Positions 46,100 to 56,592 of a DNA stretch of 64,000 nucleotides are shown piece after piece. The DNA comes from Amphiura filiformis. Its lineage: Eukaryota > Echinodermata > Ophiuroidea > Amphilepidida > Amphiuridae. Position 1 is the stretch's first letter, and every line of letters starts with the position of its first letter. The position numbers were made by a program, and so were the translations under genes. The stretch covers positions 45,463,613 through 45,527,612 of the forward strand of contig NC_092637.1 of NCBI RefSeq assembly GCF_039555335.1, in the 5' to 3' direction. The notes under the pieces are model-generated. The model had not been told where the DNA came from. It did not search any database and saw nothing but the letters and a program-made list of their open reading frames with translations.

Positions 46100-46323
46100 A
46101 CGGTGTACCATGAGGGACATGCAAACTTAAAATAATTTTTCACAAACTCAAATATTTTTTGCAAACTGAAATGATTTTCTACAAACTCAAATATTTTTTT
46201 ACAAACTTGAAATATTTTTTGCAAACTTTCGACTTTCACGAGAGAGCAAGACTCCCAGCGAGACTCAGGCTATCGAGATTGAGTCTATGCGCGATGCGAT
46301 ATGATTTTTTTAAAAAAGAAGGG

Positions 46324-46352
46324 TCTTAGACCGCTCGGCCACACGACTTGTT
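46324..46352 (-). ncRNA. tRNA-Leu/Ser-like A-box fragment
   Basis: On the minus strand the sequence GTGTGGCCGAGCGGTCTAAG matches the 5' part and A box of leucine/serine tRNAs. No matching B box or 3' arm follows at a proper distance, so it is a tRNA-derived fragment inside the 46100 element. Confidence 0.4.
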
Positions 46353-46499
46353 GGTATCCATCTTGAATTTTTTTACATATAATCGCAACCTCAACATAGG
46401 CTTACCACGTGGCAAGCAAAGGCAGAAAACATACCATATTTTGGAATTTTATTTGCTTAAAAACATTAATGTGTATTAATAGCGCCCAATTGTTGTTAA

Positions 46500-47610
46500 G
46501 GAGGCTGTGTACTCTCAGACATGCATGTAGTAAAAGTGCAATAACTTTGTAATTATTCGCACAAGACATATAAAAGTATACATTTGTATGAAGGCAAGAC
46601 ATCAATAAATCTTAATATAAATACAGATTTGGGGTAAAAACAACAATTCTGAAGAAAATCACAAAAAAGTGAGTTTCTGGCAATATTTATTAGGTACATC
46701 ATAACAAAAAACACTCTTTCCAAAATATTTTATTTTGTTTATAGCTCAACTTGAGGCTCCATTCCAAAAGCGGTTTTTTTTATATTTTTTTATATCAATT
46801 GGCCTTATATTTTGAGATATTGACCATATAAGACATCAAATTGAACTTTTTAAAATTCTCAAACGCCTATTTGCACAAAATGATGCCTAAAATCGGAAAT
46901 AGACCAAAATATAAAAAAATGAGAAAACCGTTTCTTGAGTCAATCGTGCTTTTTACGATGATCATATTGGCTTACCTATAGATGCTGTATTTATTGAGTT
47001 ATCGTGTACCTAAATCGTCATTTTACCGAGAAAATGAACATTGAAATAATGGCCGTTGAAGTTTAAAGTGGTCACATTTTGCACTTTCATCGAATTTCAC
47101 AGGGGAATAGGGCAGTTTTCGTTTTTGTACCTTATATTACGTGAACATCGGGTAAATCCACAGCCCCTTGAGAAGTTTGAGCGAAATCCATTCATAACTT
47201 GATATTTAAATCGGGGAAAGAACTTGAAAAACCCACATTTTATCAGCTAAAACGGAGCCATTTGACCACTAGGTTTTGTGAAATCAGTGCTTCCGTGGTG
47301 TTTCCATAAGATGCGCCGCGCATGCAGATAAGCGTCGCGTATGCGTAGCGTATTTGTGCGTTAACAAATTGCGCGATACGCAACGCGATGCGTTGTTGGG
47401 CGCGTGTACCCTGCTGGTTCAACAAAGATTTTCTTTCCTTTTCAATTTCAAACACGAGTGGAATAGTGAAATAAAATCCTTAAAATATTGCAGTTGGAGT
47501 TTACAAATCTGGATTTTCATTCCTTTTATTTATAAAAAACATAACAAAGTGCAAACATCAAAAAAAACTCAATTTTGCGAAAGAAACAATGTCTAGAGTA
47601 CACAGCCGCG
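46500..47610. mobile_element. TTAA-flanked non-autonomous element, copy A (1.1 kb)
   Basis: The ends GGAGGCTGTGTACTCT and AGAGTACACAGCCGCG are inverted repeats. TTAA flanks both sides (46496-46499, 47611-47614). The interior is non-coding, with a CpG-rich block (TTGCGCGATACGCAACGCGA) near 47370. A near-identical copy in the opposite orientation is at 50942-52046. The TTAA target suits piggyBac or Kolobok. Confidence 0.85.
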
Positions 47611-47614
47611 TTAA

Positions 47615-47901
47615 GAGGCGCACCATTTGATTTCCAAGGAAAAAACTTCGCCCACTAGTGAGACGAAAAAACAACTTCGCCCACTAGTGAGATGGAAATT
47701 TTTGTTGCCTCACTGGTGAGTAAAACAAATTTCTCCCACCCAACTTTGTATAAAGGTATACATTATAATTGAAAAATAAATAAATAAATAAAAAAAGGCG
47801 GTGAAAATAAATCCTCCCTTTGGAGGCGATAAAAAAATACACAAAAAATTCTGCCTGACCCAAACTCCCATGCACCCCTGAGAATCTAATGGTGCGTCCC
47901 C
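47615..47901. mobile_element. Harbinger-like MITE nested in the 46100 element
   Basis: GAGGCGCACCATTTGATTTC and GAATCTAATGGTGCGTCCCC are inverted ends of the family at 8479-8692. The interior repeats ACTTCGCCCACTAGTGAGA twice. The TTAA duplication of the neighbouring element overlaps its left border. Confidence 0.65.
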
Positions 47902-48101
47902 TGCGTGATCTAAATACAGAAATCCGACAATAAATGGGCCTCTACATGCACAATAAATTATATTAAAGTTTGCAACAACAAAAATTAAAGTTTGTAATAA
48001 TTATTCGAGTTTGTAAAAAATCATTTGAGTTTGAAAAAAATTATCAAAGTTTGCAAAATTATTTTAAGTTAGCATGTTCCTCATGGTACACCGTACTGAA
48101 C

Positions 48102-49667
48102 ATAACATATCCGTGGGCATATGACCGAAATTGCCTAGCAATTGACGTCTCATGTCAACGCAGTCTATAGTGTGATTAGAACATTATTGTCTGGTGATCA
48201 TTATAGTATGATCAGTACGAAAAATCCAGATTTTCAAAAATTAAAAGAACCACTTTTTAGCGGGAATTTTCGTAAGTTACACAGCTGAAGTTATGAAAGG
48301 GTTGAAAGACTACAATATTATGGCATAAACAAGAATATGTTCGATTGGTCTTTATTCCTATAGGCTGAACCCTTAACAATAACTGCATGATGATCCAGCT
48401 GCAATTTCAGAAGCATTTCGGATTATACTGTATTAGCATGCACGTGGTTACAGCCTATGTACTTAAGTTTTGATTTTTGCCCAATAAGCTGATAAGGCGA
48501 CAAAAAAAACCCCTGTTTTTTGTGCGGACGGAACTATCGCGTTGGTCGGGCGTTGTTTGGTTTTCTTTTTTGTTTGTTTTTCTGGACGCTACAATTACCC
48601 TAAAATATCACCAAAAACTGAACAATCTGAAAAAAATCTGAAGATTTTTTGCAAACTTATTTCTAAAAATGTTCAGCTAAAATTAATTTTGCCCCAAAAC
48701 GGCTGATTTTACACGAATTTAGCAAAATTAAAACAAAAATTCTCCAAAACACAAAATTGTGGGCTAAAAAAATTGAACGGCTAATCAGGCTTGCAGCATA
48801 ATAGCCACAATATCAAATCAGAATTGTGTATTAATTTAAAACTTAGAACAAACTAAAGATAAATCTTCACTCCATACATTTTTAGAGTTTCATACAAATT
48901 CAAACATTTCTTATGTATATCTTTATTTTTTGAAAATTACCTAAATTTTTCCACATTTTAATTTTTTAACCTACATGGAGTGTGCTATGGTTTCCAAAGT
49001 TTCAGGGATGGTGTTTATTTTTTTAGAATAATTTTTAAATTTAGCACACCTATAACTTGAAATAAAAAATTTAATTAAAAAAAGCTGGCGAGAGAATTGT
49101 CTAAATTTGATTACCTGTCATATGACATCTTGTTTGTTGAAATTGGACCTATAGTTATATAGAATTTAGGTAATTTAGCGTGTCTGGAAAAAGTCAAGAA
49201 AAATGAAAAAAGTACTAACATTACCATAAAATATCTCCTTTGGTAAGACTAAAAATACCCTACCCAGCCCTGGATAAAGGTATACTTTAAATTGTAAAAA
49301 TTTCCCCGCCAAAGGCAGTGAAAAAAATCTACCCCTCTACCCCTTTATTTTCCTCATTCCTCGGCCCCTACCCTCTATCGGAGGTTAATTATTTAGTTTA
49401 AGCTTAATCGCTATTGTTGTTGTTTCTTTGTAACCCTGCGTGGCAACCTTTAAACAATATTGTTTTGGGCGCTTTTGTTTTTTTTACGGCCGATACCTCC
49501 CCAACCACCTTCCCCATGCCTCATTGAGCTATTTAAGTTATCAAATTACATATTTTAATATTCTACGGTCTCAAATATAGTTTTAGAGCGTTTTATATAC
49601 GGCATAAACTTACATGATGCAGTCATGTCTACAGTAGAATTCACCACGACCTTTGCAGGACTTTTAA
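48102..49667. other. AT-rich gene-free stretch
   Basis: Very AT-rich, with no credible gene. Near 49245-49330 is a partial copy of the Harbinger-like MITE interior (CCTACCCAGCCCTGGATAAA). Confidence 0.45.
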
Positions 49668-49733
49668 GTATCTTGGTTTAATAGCTTTTAATGGGGTTTA
49701 AAAACCCCATTAAAAGCTATTAAACCAAGATAC
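49668..49733. repeat. Perfect 66-bp palindrome
   Basis: The arms GTATCTTGGTTTAATAGCTT... and ...AAGCTATTAAACCAAGATAC are complementary through the centre GGGGTTTAAAAACCCC, leaving almost no loop. Confidence 0.9.
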
Positions 49734-50507
49734 CACTCATTGAAAACAGCTCAACTGATTAAATCAGATCTTCTCTGGTTGTACACATGTTTCTCTTTTA
49801 CCTGTGCGGTATCGCAATGATCTGGTATTATAGTTTTAGTTGGGTAACCGATTATAAAGGAAACGCATGGTAACAATGGTATGTGGGCCTTTGTCCACAA
49901 AATGAGACAATACTCTGCTTATTGTTAACCAGCATTCTTGAAAATGAGCAACATAATGATTGTTGATTTAACACGGTTTGGAAATAATTTCTTCATATTT
50001 TTTGGTGTTATCTGTCGTTTACATATCCTTCCTAAAACACAAAAGTGCGAATACTTCCAAACACCTTAATTAGCTAAAAATTTAGGACATGTTACAAAAC
50101 TATATTTTCTAGAATTTCAGAGAATACTTTAAATGTAGCTTGTACCGTTTGTTTGTGGCATCCTTCAGAAGTGAGCGGTCCGTTACCAATAGTTTCGGTC
50201 AAATCTCCATTCAATTAACACGGGGAGTTGGCTAGCTATGCCTTGCCCTCACTCATATTTTACCAAAGTGCGAATATTTCTGAACATCTAACCTAGCTGT
50301 AATTTTAGGTCATGTTAGAGAAATATATTTGCTAGAAGTTTGGAGAATACATTAATTATTGGCCGGTTATTTTTCACACAGGGATGTTAACTAGGCAAAT
50401 GCCTATACTTCTAACATACACTATTTGTAAAGGTCGCGCGTCAATGATGAGAGCACTGTGTATTGTGTATAGGAAAATGGACAGTAACTGCAGTATGAAT
50501 AACATCA
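49734..50507. other. No recognised feature
   Basis: AT-rich sequence; two similar blocks (CAAAAGTGCGAATACTTCCAA near 50040, CAAAGTGCGAATATTTCTGAA near 50263) suggest an old local duplication. Confidence 0.4.
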
Positions 50508-50603
50508 AATGGCACTATCACTGCACAAAAATGATTCATATAATCATTTTAAGACCAGTGTAGAATGATCAATATGATCATTTTAATAGGGAGACTGGGT
50601 TGA
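50508..50603 (-). mobile_element. Short repeat CAACCCAGTCTCCC family, copy B
   Basis: Reverse complement of 28281-28370, sharing GGGAGACTGGGTTGA, AATGATTCATATAATCATTT and GGCACTATCACTG blocks. Confidence 0.6.
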
Positions 50604-50941
50604 AAATATGTAATGATGAATCACCAACCATCTTCTAACCAAAATACCTTTATTAGCTTTAGTTTACATAAAATATATGAACCATTACTCTTGTATAATA
50701 ATGATGTACTCTGATGAAACGTGATTTATGTAATGTTATGTGACGTAATGTAACGTGTAATATTATCAATGTGATGCAAGTACATGTATAGTGAGCTATA
50801 CTGTATATATATTCGGATAACTAGCGCAATTCTTGTGTTGAAAATATCATAATAATTAATAACAGTGTTTTACTCAGTTAATACCGTGATATATTTATAA
50901 AGTTAAGATTATAAGTTGCAGCTGAGACAAATACTATTTAA

Positions 50942-52046
50942 GGCAGCTGTGTACTCTAGACATTGTTTCTTTCGCAAAATTGAGGTTTTTTGATATGTTT
51001 GTACTTTGTTATGTTTTTTATAAATACAAGGAATGAAAATCCAGGTTTGTAAACTCCAACTGCAATATTTAAAGGATTTTATTTCACTATTCCACTCGTG
51101 TTTGAAATTGAAAAGGAAAGAAAATCTTTGTTGTTGTACACGCGCGTAACATCACATCGCGTTGCGTATCGCGCAATTTGTTAACGCACAAATACGCGAC
51201 GCATACGCGACGCTTATCTGCATGCGCGGCGCATCTTATGGAAACACCGCGGAAGCACTGAGTTCACAAAAACCTAGTGGTCAAATGGCTCCGTTTTAGC
51301 TGATAAAATGTGGGGTTTTTCAAGTTCTTTCCTCCGATTTAAATATCAAGTTATGAATGGATTTCGCTGAAACTTCTCAAGGGGCTGTGGATTTACCCGA
51401 TGTTCACGTAATATAAGGTACAAAAACGAAAACTGCCGCATTCTCCTGTGAGATTCGATGAAAGTGCAAAATGTGACCACTTTAAACTTCAACGGCCTTT
51501 ATTTCAATGTTCATTTTCTCGGTAAAATGACGACTTAGGTACACGATAACTCAATAAATACAGCATCTATATATAGGTAAGCAAATATGATCATCGTAAA
51601 AAGCACGATCGACTCAAGAAACGATTTTCTCATTTTTTTTATATTTTGGTCTATTTCCGATTTTAGGCATCATTTTGTGCAAATAGGCGTTTGTGAATTT
51701 TAAAAAGTACAATTTGATGCCTTATATGGTCAATATCTCAAAAAATAAGGCCAATATCAAAAAAATAAAAAAAACCGTTTTTGGAATGGAGCCTCAAGAT
51801 TGAGCTAAAAACAAAATAAAATATTTTGGAAAGAGTGTTTTTTTGTTATGATGTACCTAACAAATATTGCCAAAAACTCACTTTTTTGTGATTTTCCTCA
51901 TAATTGTTTTACCCTAAATCTGTATTTATATAAAGATTTACTGATGTCTTGCCTTCATAAAAATGTATACTTTTATATGTCTTGCGCGAATAATTACAAA
52001 GTTATTGCACTTTTACTACATGCATGTCTGAGAGTACACAGCCTCC
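50942..52046. mobile_element. TTAA-flanked non-autonomous element, copy B, inverted
   Basis: GGCAGCTGTGTACTCTAGAC at the left and AGAGTACACAGCCTCC at the right are flanked by TTAA (50938-50941, 52047-52050). Sequence order is the reverse of 46500-47610, with few differences apart from small gaps. The two copies lie 3.3 kb apart as inverted repeats. Confidence 0.85.
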
Positions 52047-52050
52047 TTAA

Positions 52051-52788
52051 TATGTCCGTCTCAGGTTGTGGGTTAGTGCGATCGTTAGTCAATTTGTATA
52101 ATTATTACTATTAATGTACATTTATGGCACCAAACAAACTCCACCACGTGAAGATATCATGTAATTGACCAATCAGAGGCTATGTTATATCAGCATGTAG
52201 TGCTCAGGAGGTTTTAAAGTTGTCACGTATGTTGAAAATGTGTTATTTTTATTCATAAAATTGGACGCCTCTTACTATTTCATGCCTTTTAGAGGGAAAT
52301 ACTGTCTGTGGTTTTGTTTAATTTTGACCAAAGAACATTATTTTTACATGGACAATTGTTCAGAAAGTAAGCTATGTAATATAAAATGTACCATTGTATT
52401 TTGTTGTATATTTTGTTATATTATGTTTGCATTAACTGACATCTTTCTGCCCAAAATTCTATCAAAAACGATGACCAGCATCACTCGGGGGAGGAGTGGG
52501 GGTCGGTCCAAGTGCCCCCAAGACTCTTGGGCTTTGCCACCTTACATCAAAACATTTGCCAAATTTTATAGGCATACGGCCAGACCACCCACCCCCCACC
52601 ACCCCCGTCTCTGAAATTCACTCCTCTCCACACACTTGAAAATTTTGAACCAGCCACTGCAATAAAAATATCAATCTCAAGAGTGATAAAGGTTCAATTT
52701 TTATGTCCACAGATATGTAATTTTTATGGACCCATTCCTTTTTTAAAGGATTTTTTTATGTGGATCGATCCTTTTAATTCTCAATCCA
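52051..52788. other. No recognised feature
   Basis: AT-rich sequence. The longest open frames have no recognisable domain and no splice or start context that would support a gene. Confidence 0.4.
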
Positions 52789-52973
52789 GTAACGTAGCCA
52801 GGATTTTAGTGCAAGTGGGCGATGCCAAATTTTCGTCCCCATTTGTCAATTTTTGTCCCATTTTTAGTCATTAGGACACTTTATTCTTTGCCGTCCTCAT
52901 TTTATCCCTGACAAATTTCTGTGGGGAGGCAATTTGAACCCCCTTCCCTGGATCCCACCTGGCTACGCCCCTG
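52789..52973. mobile_element. hAT-like MITE, 185 bp
   Basis: CAGTAACGTAGCCAGG and CCTGGCTACGCCCCTG are inverted ends. The flanking octamers TCTCAATC and GCTCAAGC agree at six of eight positions, so the duplication has decayed. Confidence 0.65.
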
Positions 52974-52985
52974 GCTCAAGCTTAA

Positions 52986-53270
52986 AGATGCAAAGGATCT
53001 TCCTAATGCTAGCTGGAGGTACATTATCTGCTCTCCATGAACGACAATCCAAGATGGCGGATTTATCATAGTGTTATGTATGGTTTGAGTCGGTAATCTT
53101 TGGGTATAACATCTTTGAGTTAACCAGATGCAAAGGATCTTCTGATGGTTGCTGGAGGTACAGTATCTGTCCTCCATGAGTGACATTTCCAAGATGGGGG
53201 ATTTACCATAGAGTTATGTATGGTTTGAGTCGGTAATCTTTGGGTATAACATCTTTGAGTTTACCAGATT
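52986..53270 (+). repeat. Tandem repeat, two copies of 140 bp
   Basis: Both copies start AGATGCAAAGGATCTTC and end GGGTATAACATCTTTGAGTT. They share the GGAGGTAC..ATCTG..CTCCATGA core and differ by about one base in ten. Confidence 0.85.
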
Positions 53271-54382
53271 TCATACACAATAATAGAATGGGTGACATCA
53301 CTACGATGTCGGAAATCCAGCGCAGAAAAATCTGATAAATTCCAGCTGACTACATCACACACATACAACCCTGTAGGAGACCAACAAAGGTTCGAAACTT
53401 CAGAGTCCAAACCCGGGAGTCCAAAATGATATCGATTTATGTCAGATGTTTAAAATCAGATGTTTATTTACATTTATATATTTTATAGTTTAACATCAAC
53501 AATTTACTGTTATTTACAAAGCAAGCTATTACAGTATTAGGGAACATGACAAGTACACTTGGGTTCTGTGCACGCAGAGACAGTTTTACATAATGTTATG
53601 TAAGTACCTCATAACAATTAAGTAAAATTTACCTCAGAATTATATAATATTTTCTAAATTATGTAAAATTTTAATTCAGTAGAATATAATTTTACATAAT
53701 TTAGTAAATATTGTCCCATTTTTAGTCATTTTAAGAACACTTTACTCTTTGCTGTCCCCATTTATATTTTATCCCTGAACATTTTCTGTGGGGGAAGTTT
53801 GAAGCACCCCAGCTCCCCAATGGCTACACTCCTGGAGAAATAAGAAGAAATGAACTTTTATGACGTAGAATTCATTTTTCATATACTAATAATTTTAGGA
53901 ATACAAAAACAGCTGTGTAAATTATGGGAATACCAAAACAAAACACATTTTAATGTAAAATATTAAAATATTTACAGAACTTGTATCATAGTGTTAATTA
54001 AGTGTCATCAATTAGCACTATTTATGTACACTGATTTGACTACATTTAAAGTTACAGCATTTAAATTATATAAAATTATAATATATGATAAATTTATCAT
54101 ACATTGATTTGAATATATTTAAAGTATTTGAAGTAGTACAGCACTTGAAGTAGAAATGTTTACAAATGTAAGTTATCATGCATTGATTTGACTATACACT
54201 GCTCAAAAAAGTATTGCTACACTTGAAAAGTCATGGTGATTTAAAACAATCCAAAAGGGTATTGAGCAAATCAATAAACTCGCTGAATGCAGCATTTTAC
54301 TGCAAATTTTGACAACTCATTTGATGCTCTGCGGTCTCGTTGAATAGAGTTAGAAGCATTTTAATGGAAAGGGTCGAATTTC
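53271..54382. other. AT-rich gene-free stretch
   Basis: No gene. At 54195 the word CACTGCTCAAAAAAGTATTG looks like a Tc1/mariner-type terminal repeat leading toward the minisatellite, but no partner end was found. Confidence 0.4.
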
Positions 54383-55137
54383 AAATGTTTCAGTACCCTA
54401 TACAAAAGACAAAAGCCAATAAACACTTTTAAATAAACTTTTTTCCACAAGATCGTAGAGCAACAAATGAGGTGTCAAAATTCGCAATATGAAATACTAA
54501 GCTAAATGTTTCAGTACCCTATACAAAACACAAAAGCGCATAGCCAATAAACACTTTTTAAATAAACTTTTTTCCACAAGATCGTAGAACAAATGAGGTG
54601 TCAAAATTCGCAATATGAAATACTAAGCTAAATGTTTCAGTACCCTATACAAAAGACAAAAGCACTTGGCCAATAAACACTTTTTAAATAAACTTTTTTC
54701 CACAAGATCGTAGAACAAATGAGGTGTCAAAATTCGCAATATGAAATACTAAGCTAAATGTTTCAGTACCCTATACAAAAGACAAAAGCACTTGGCCAAT
54801 AAACACTTTTTAAATAAACTTTTTTCCACAAGATCGTAGAGGAACAAATGAGGTGTCAAAATTCGCAATATGAAATACTAAGCTAAATGTTTCAGTACCC
54901 TATACAAAAGACAAAAGCACTTGGCCAATAAACACTTTTTAAATAAACTTTTTTCCACAACATCGTAGAACAAATGAGGTGTCAAAATTCGCAATATGAA
55001 ATACTAAGCTAAATGTTTCAGTACCCTATACAAAAGACAAAAGCACTTGGCCAATAAACACTTTTTAAATAAACTTTTTTCCACAACATCGTAGAACAAA
55101 TGAGGTGTCAAAATTCGCAATATGAAATACTGAGCTT
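54383..55137 (+). repeat. Minisatellite, six copies of about 121-129 bp
   Basis: Units begin at 54383, 54504, 54630, 54756, 54885 and 55011. Each runs AAATGTTTCAGTACCCTATA, CCAATAAACACTTTTT, TTCCACAAGATCGTAGA, GAGGTGTCAAAATTCGC. Copies two to six are almost identical, indicating recent homogenisation. Confidence 0.95.
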
Positions 55138-56590
55138 ATTAATTTGCCGAATACTCTTTCTAATTACGGAACATTTTAACAGTGTATGTTTTATTATACT
55201 TACTATTATACACTAATATTTTTAATAACTTTTTGACACTGAGTATTGTTTCTTACATATACTGATATACCTGTACATTAACTTAGTAAATAAGAGTTTT
55301 TAAATTAAAATTAGGCCCAACAAAATGGTTACATCGGCTGCAAAACAAATAAGTCAGGTAGGGCAGGGCAGGAGTTTTAAGTCAGGTAGGGCAGGAGTTT
55401 TGAAATGCATTTTCTTTTAAAAACTTTAAATCATTAATCATACACTTAAATTGTGTGATTTTTGGGTGTATTTTGTGTGATTTTGGGTGTATTGTGTGAA
55501 TTTGGGTGTATTTTACACTATAAGTTTTCAAATTGCACACAAAAGGAAAATAAATTTGGCAACCCCATATATTTTTTCCTCCCAAAAATTAGGTTAAATC
55601 ACACCAATATAACGTTTGTCTTGGACTTACTTGTTAACCTGATACTTTACTTTTTTACTTTGTTATCAATGTTTACTCACTCACTTGACTCATTCACTCA
55701 CTCACTCACTCACTCACTCACTCCCTTGAATACTTACTTACCGGACTATTTACCTACTTTACTACTTACTTATTCACTTGTCACTTGACTATTTACATTG
55801 TTACGAGTCGTACTTGACTCAAGGCCAAAATCACCTTTTACCCGAACTCACACGAATGCACAACACAAATACACTGTTTGGTTAAGCCAACAAAATCTAA
55901 GTCTTTAATTGAAAGCACGTTATGATTGGTATACTATATGACAACAAATGCACATACACAATTATCAAATATAATCTTTATCTATTTTGTACTTAGCCAG
56001 CATTCTTCTTCTTGGCGATCATAAAGTTCTTGCAATGTTCTGGACGACTGATGTAATATATCCTTATTCACTTGTCCTGCGAAAATCAGCGACGTCCATT
56101 GTGCACTTGCATTTATAAATCCTTGCGTATACAATCCTTATACGAAAATGGTGTTCTCCAAACACGTTTATAACTCCTTGCGCAGTTCTCCTATACTAAA
56201 CTCCTACACTATCAACTGTGACAATTGTGTTTACATTTTCTTATTATATACCAAGCAGGGGGAAATCCCAAATATTAATAGACAAATGTGATCTTGGAAA
56301 TCCCCAAGCCTTAATTATAACATTAACCTTTCACATGACATCATTTCCTGAGGGGAATCCCCTGATATCATCTTTACTTTACAATCTCTAGGGGAATTAG
56401 AAATGATTCAATTTGTTTTTGATCAAGTTGATGCAAGAAAGGGGAATCCCTAAAATGTCTCATAAAATAGATTTTAATTGTAAACAAAGATAATCAAATT
56501 AAATTACTCAGGGCACATCACAACATGCACACACTTACTTGTACCTACAAACCATAATCAATACTTCTATTTTACATGTCTTGAATCAAG
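55138..56590. other. Gene-free stretch with short tandem repeats
   Basis: It holds the duplicated GTCAGGTAGGGCAGGAGTTT block (about 55355-55400), GGGTGTATT-type iterations (55455-55512) and a (CACT)n tract (55670-55730). The remainder shows no gene. Confidence 0.45.
55670..55730 (+). repeat. (CACT)n-rich microsatellite
   Basis: Seven consecutive CACT units with looser CACTTGACT units around them. Confidence 0.85.
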
Positions 56591-56592
56591 TA

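Larger units (their letters stand above)
46100..48095. mobile_element. 2.0-kb inverted-repeat element with 6-bp target duplication, carrying nested elements
   Basis: TACGGTGTACCATGAGGGAC at the left and the complement ending CCGTA at the right form the termini. CTGAAC flanks both (46094-46099, 48096-48101). Next to each end are iterations of ACAAACTCAAATATTTTTT, mirrored on the other side. The interior includes a TTAA-flanked element (46500-47610) and a Harbinger-like MITE (47615-47901). No transposase was found. A 6-bp duplication is unusual and would suit IS3EU or Dada. Confidence 0.75.

Noticed and set aside
52240-52614. 124-codon open frame
   Set aside because: Composition and lack of domain or splice signals make chance the better explanation.
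55795-56290. Possible long terminal repeat
   Set aside because: No matching second repeat, primer-binding site or coding domain nearby; left unassigned.
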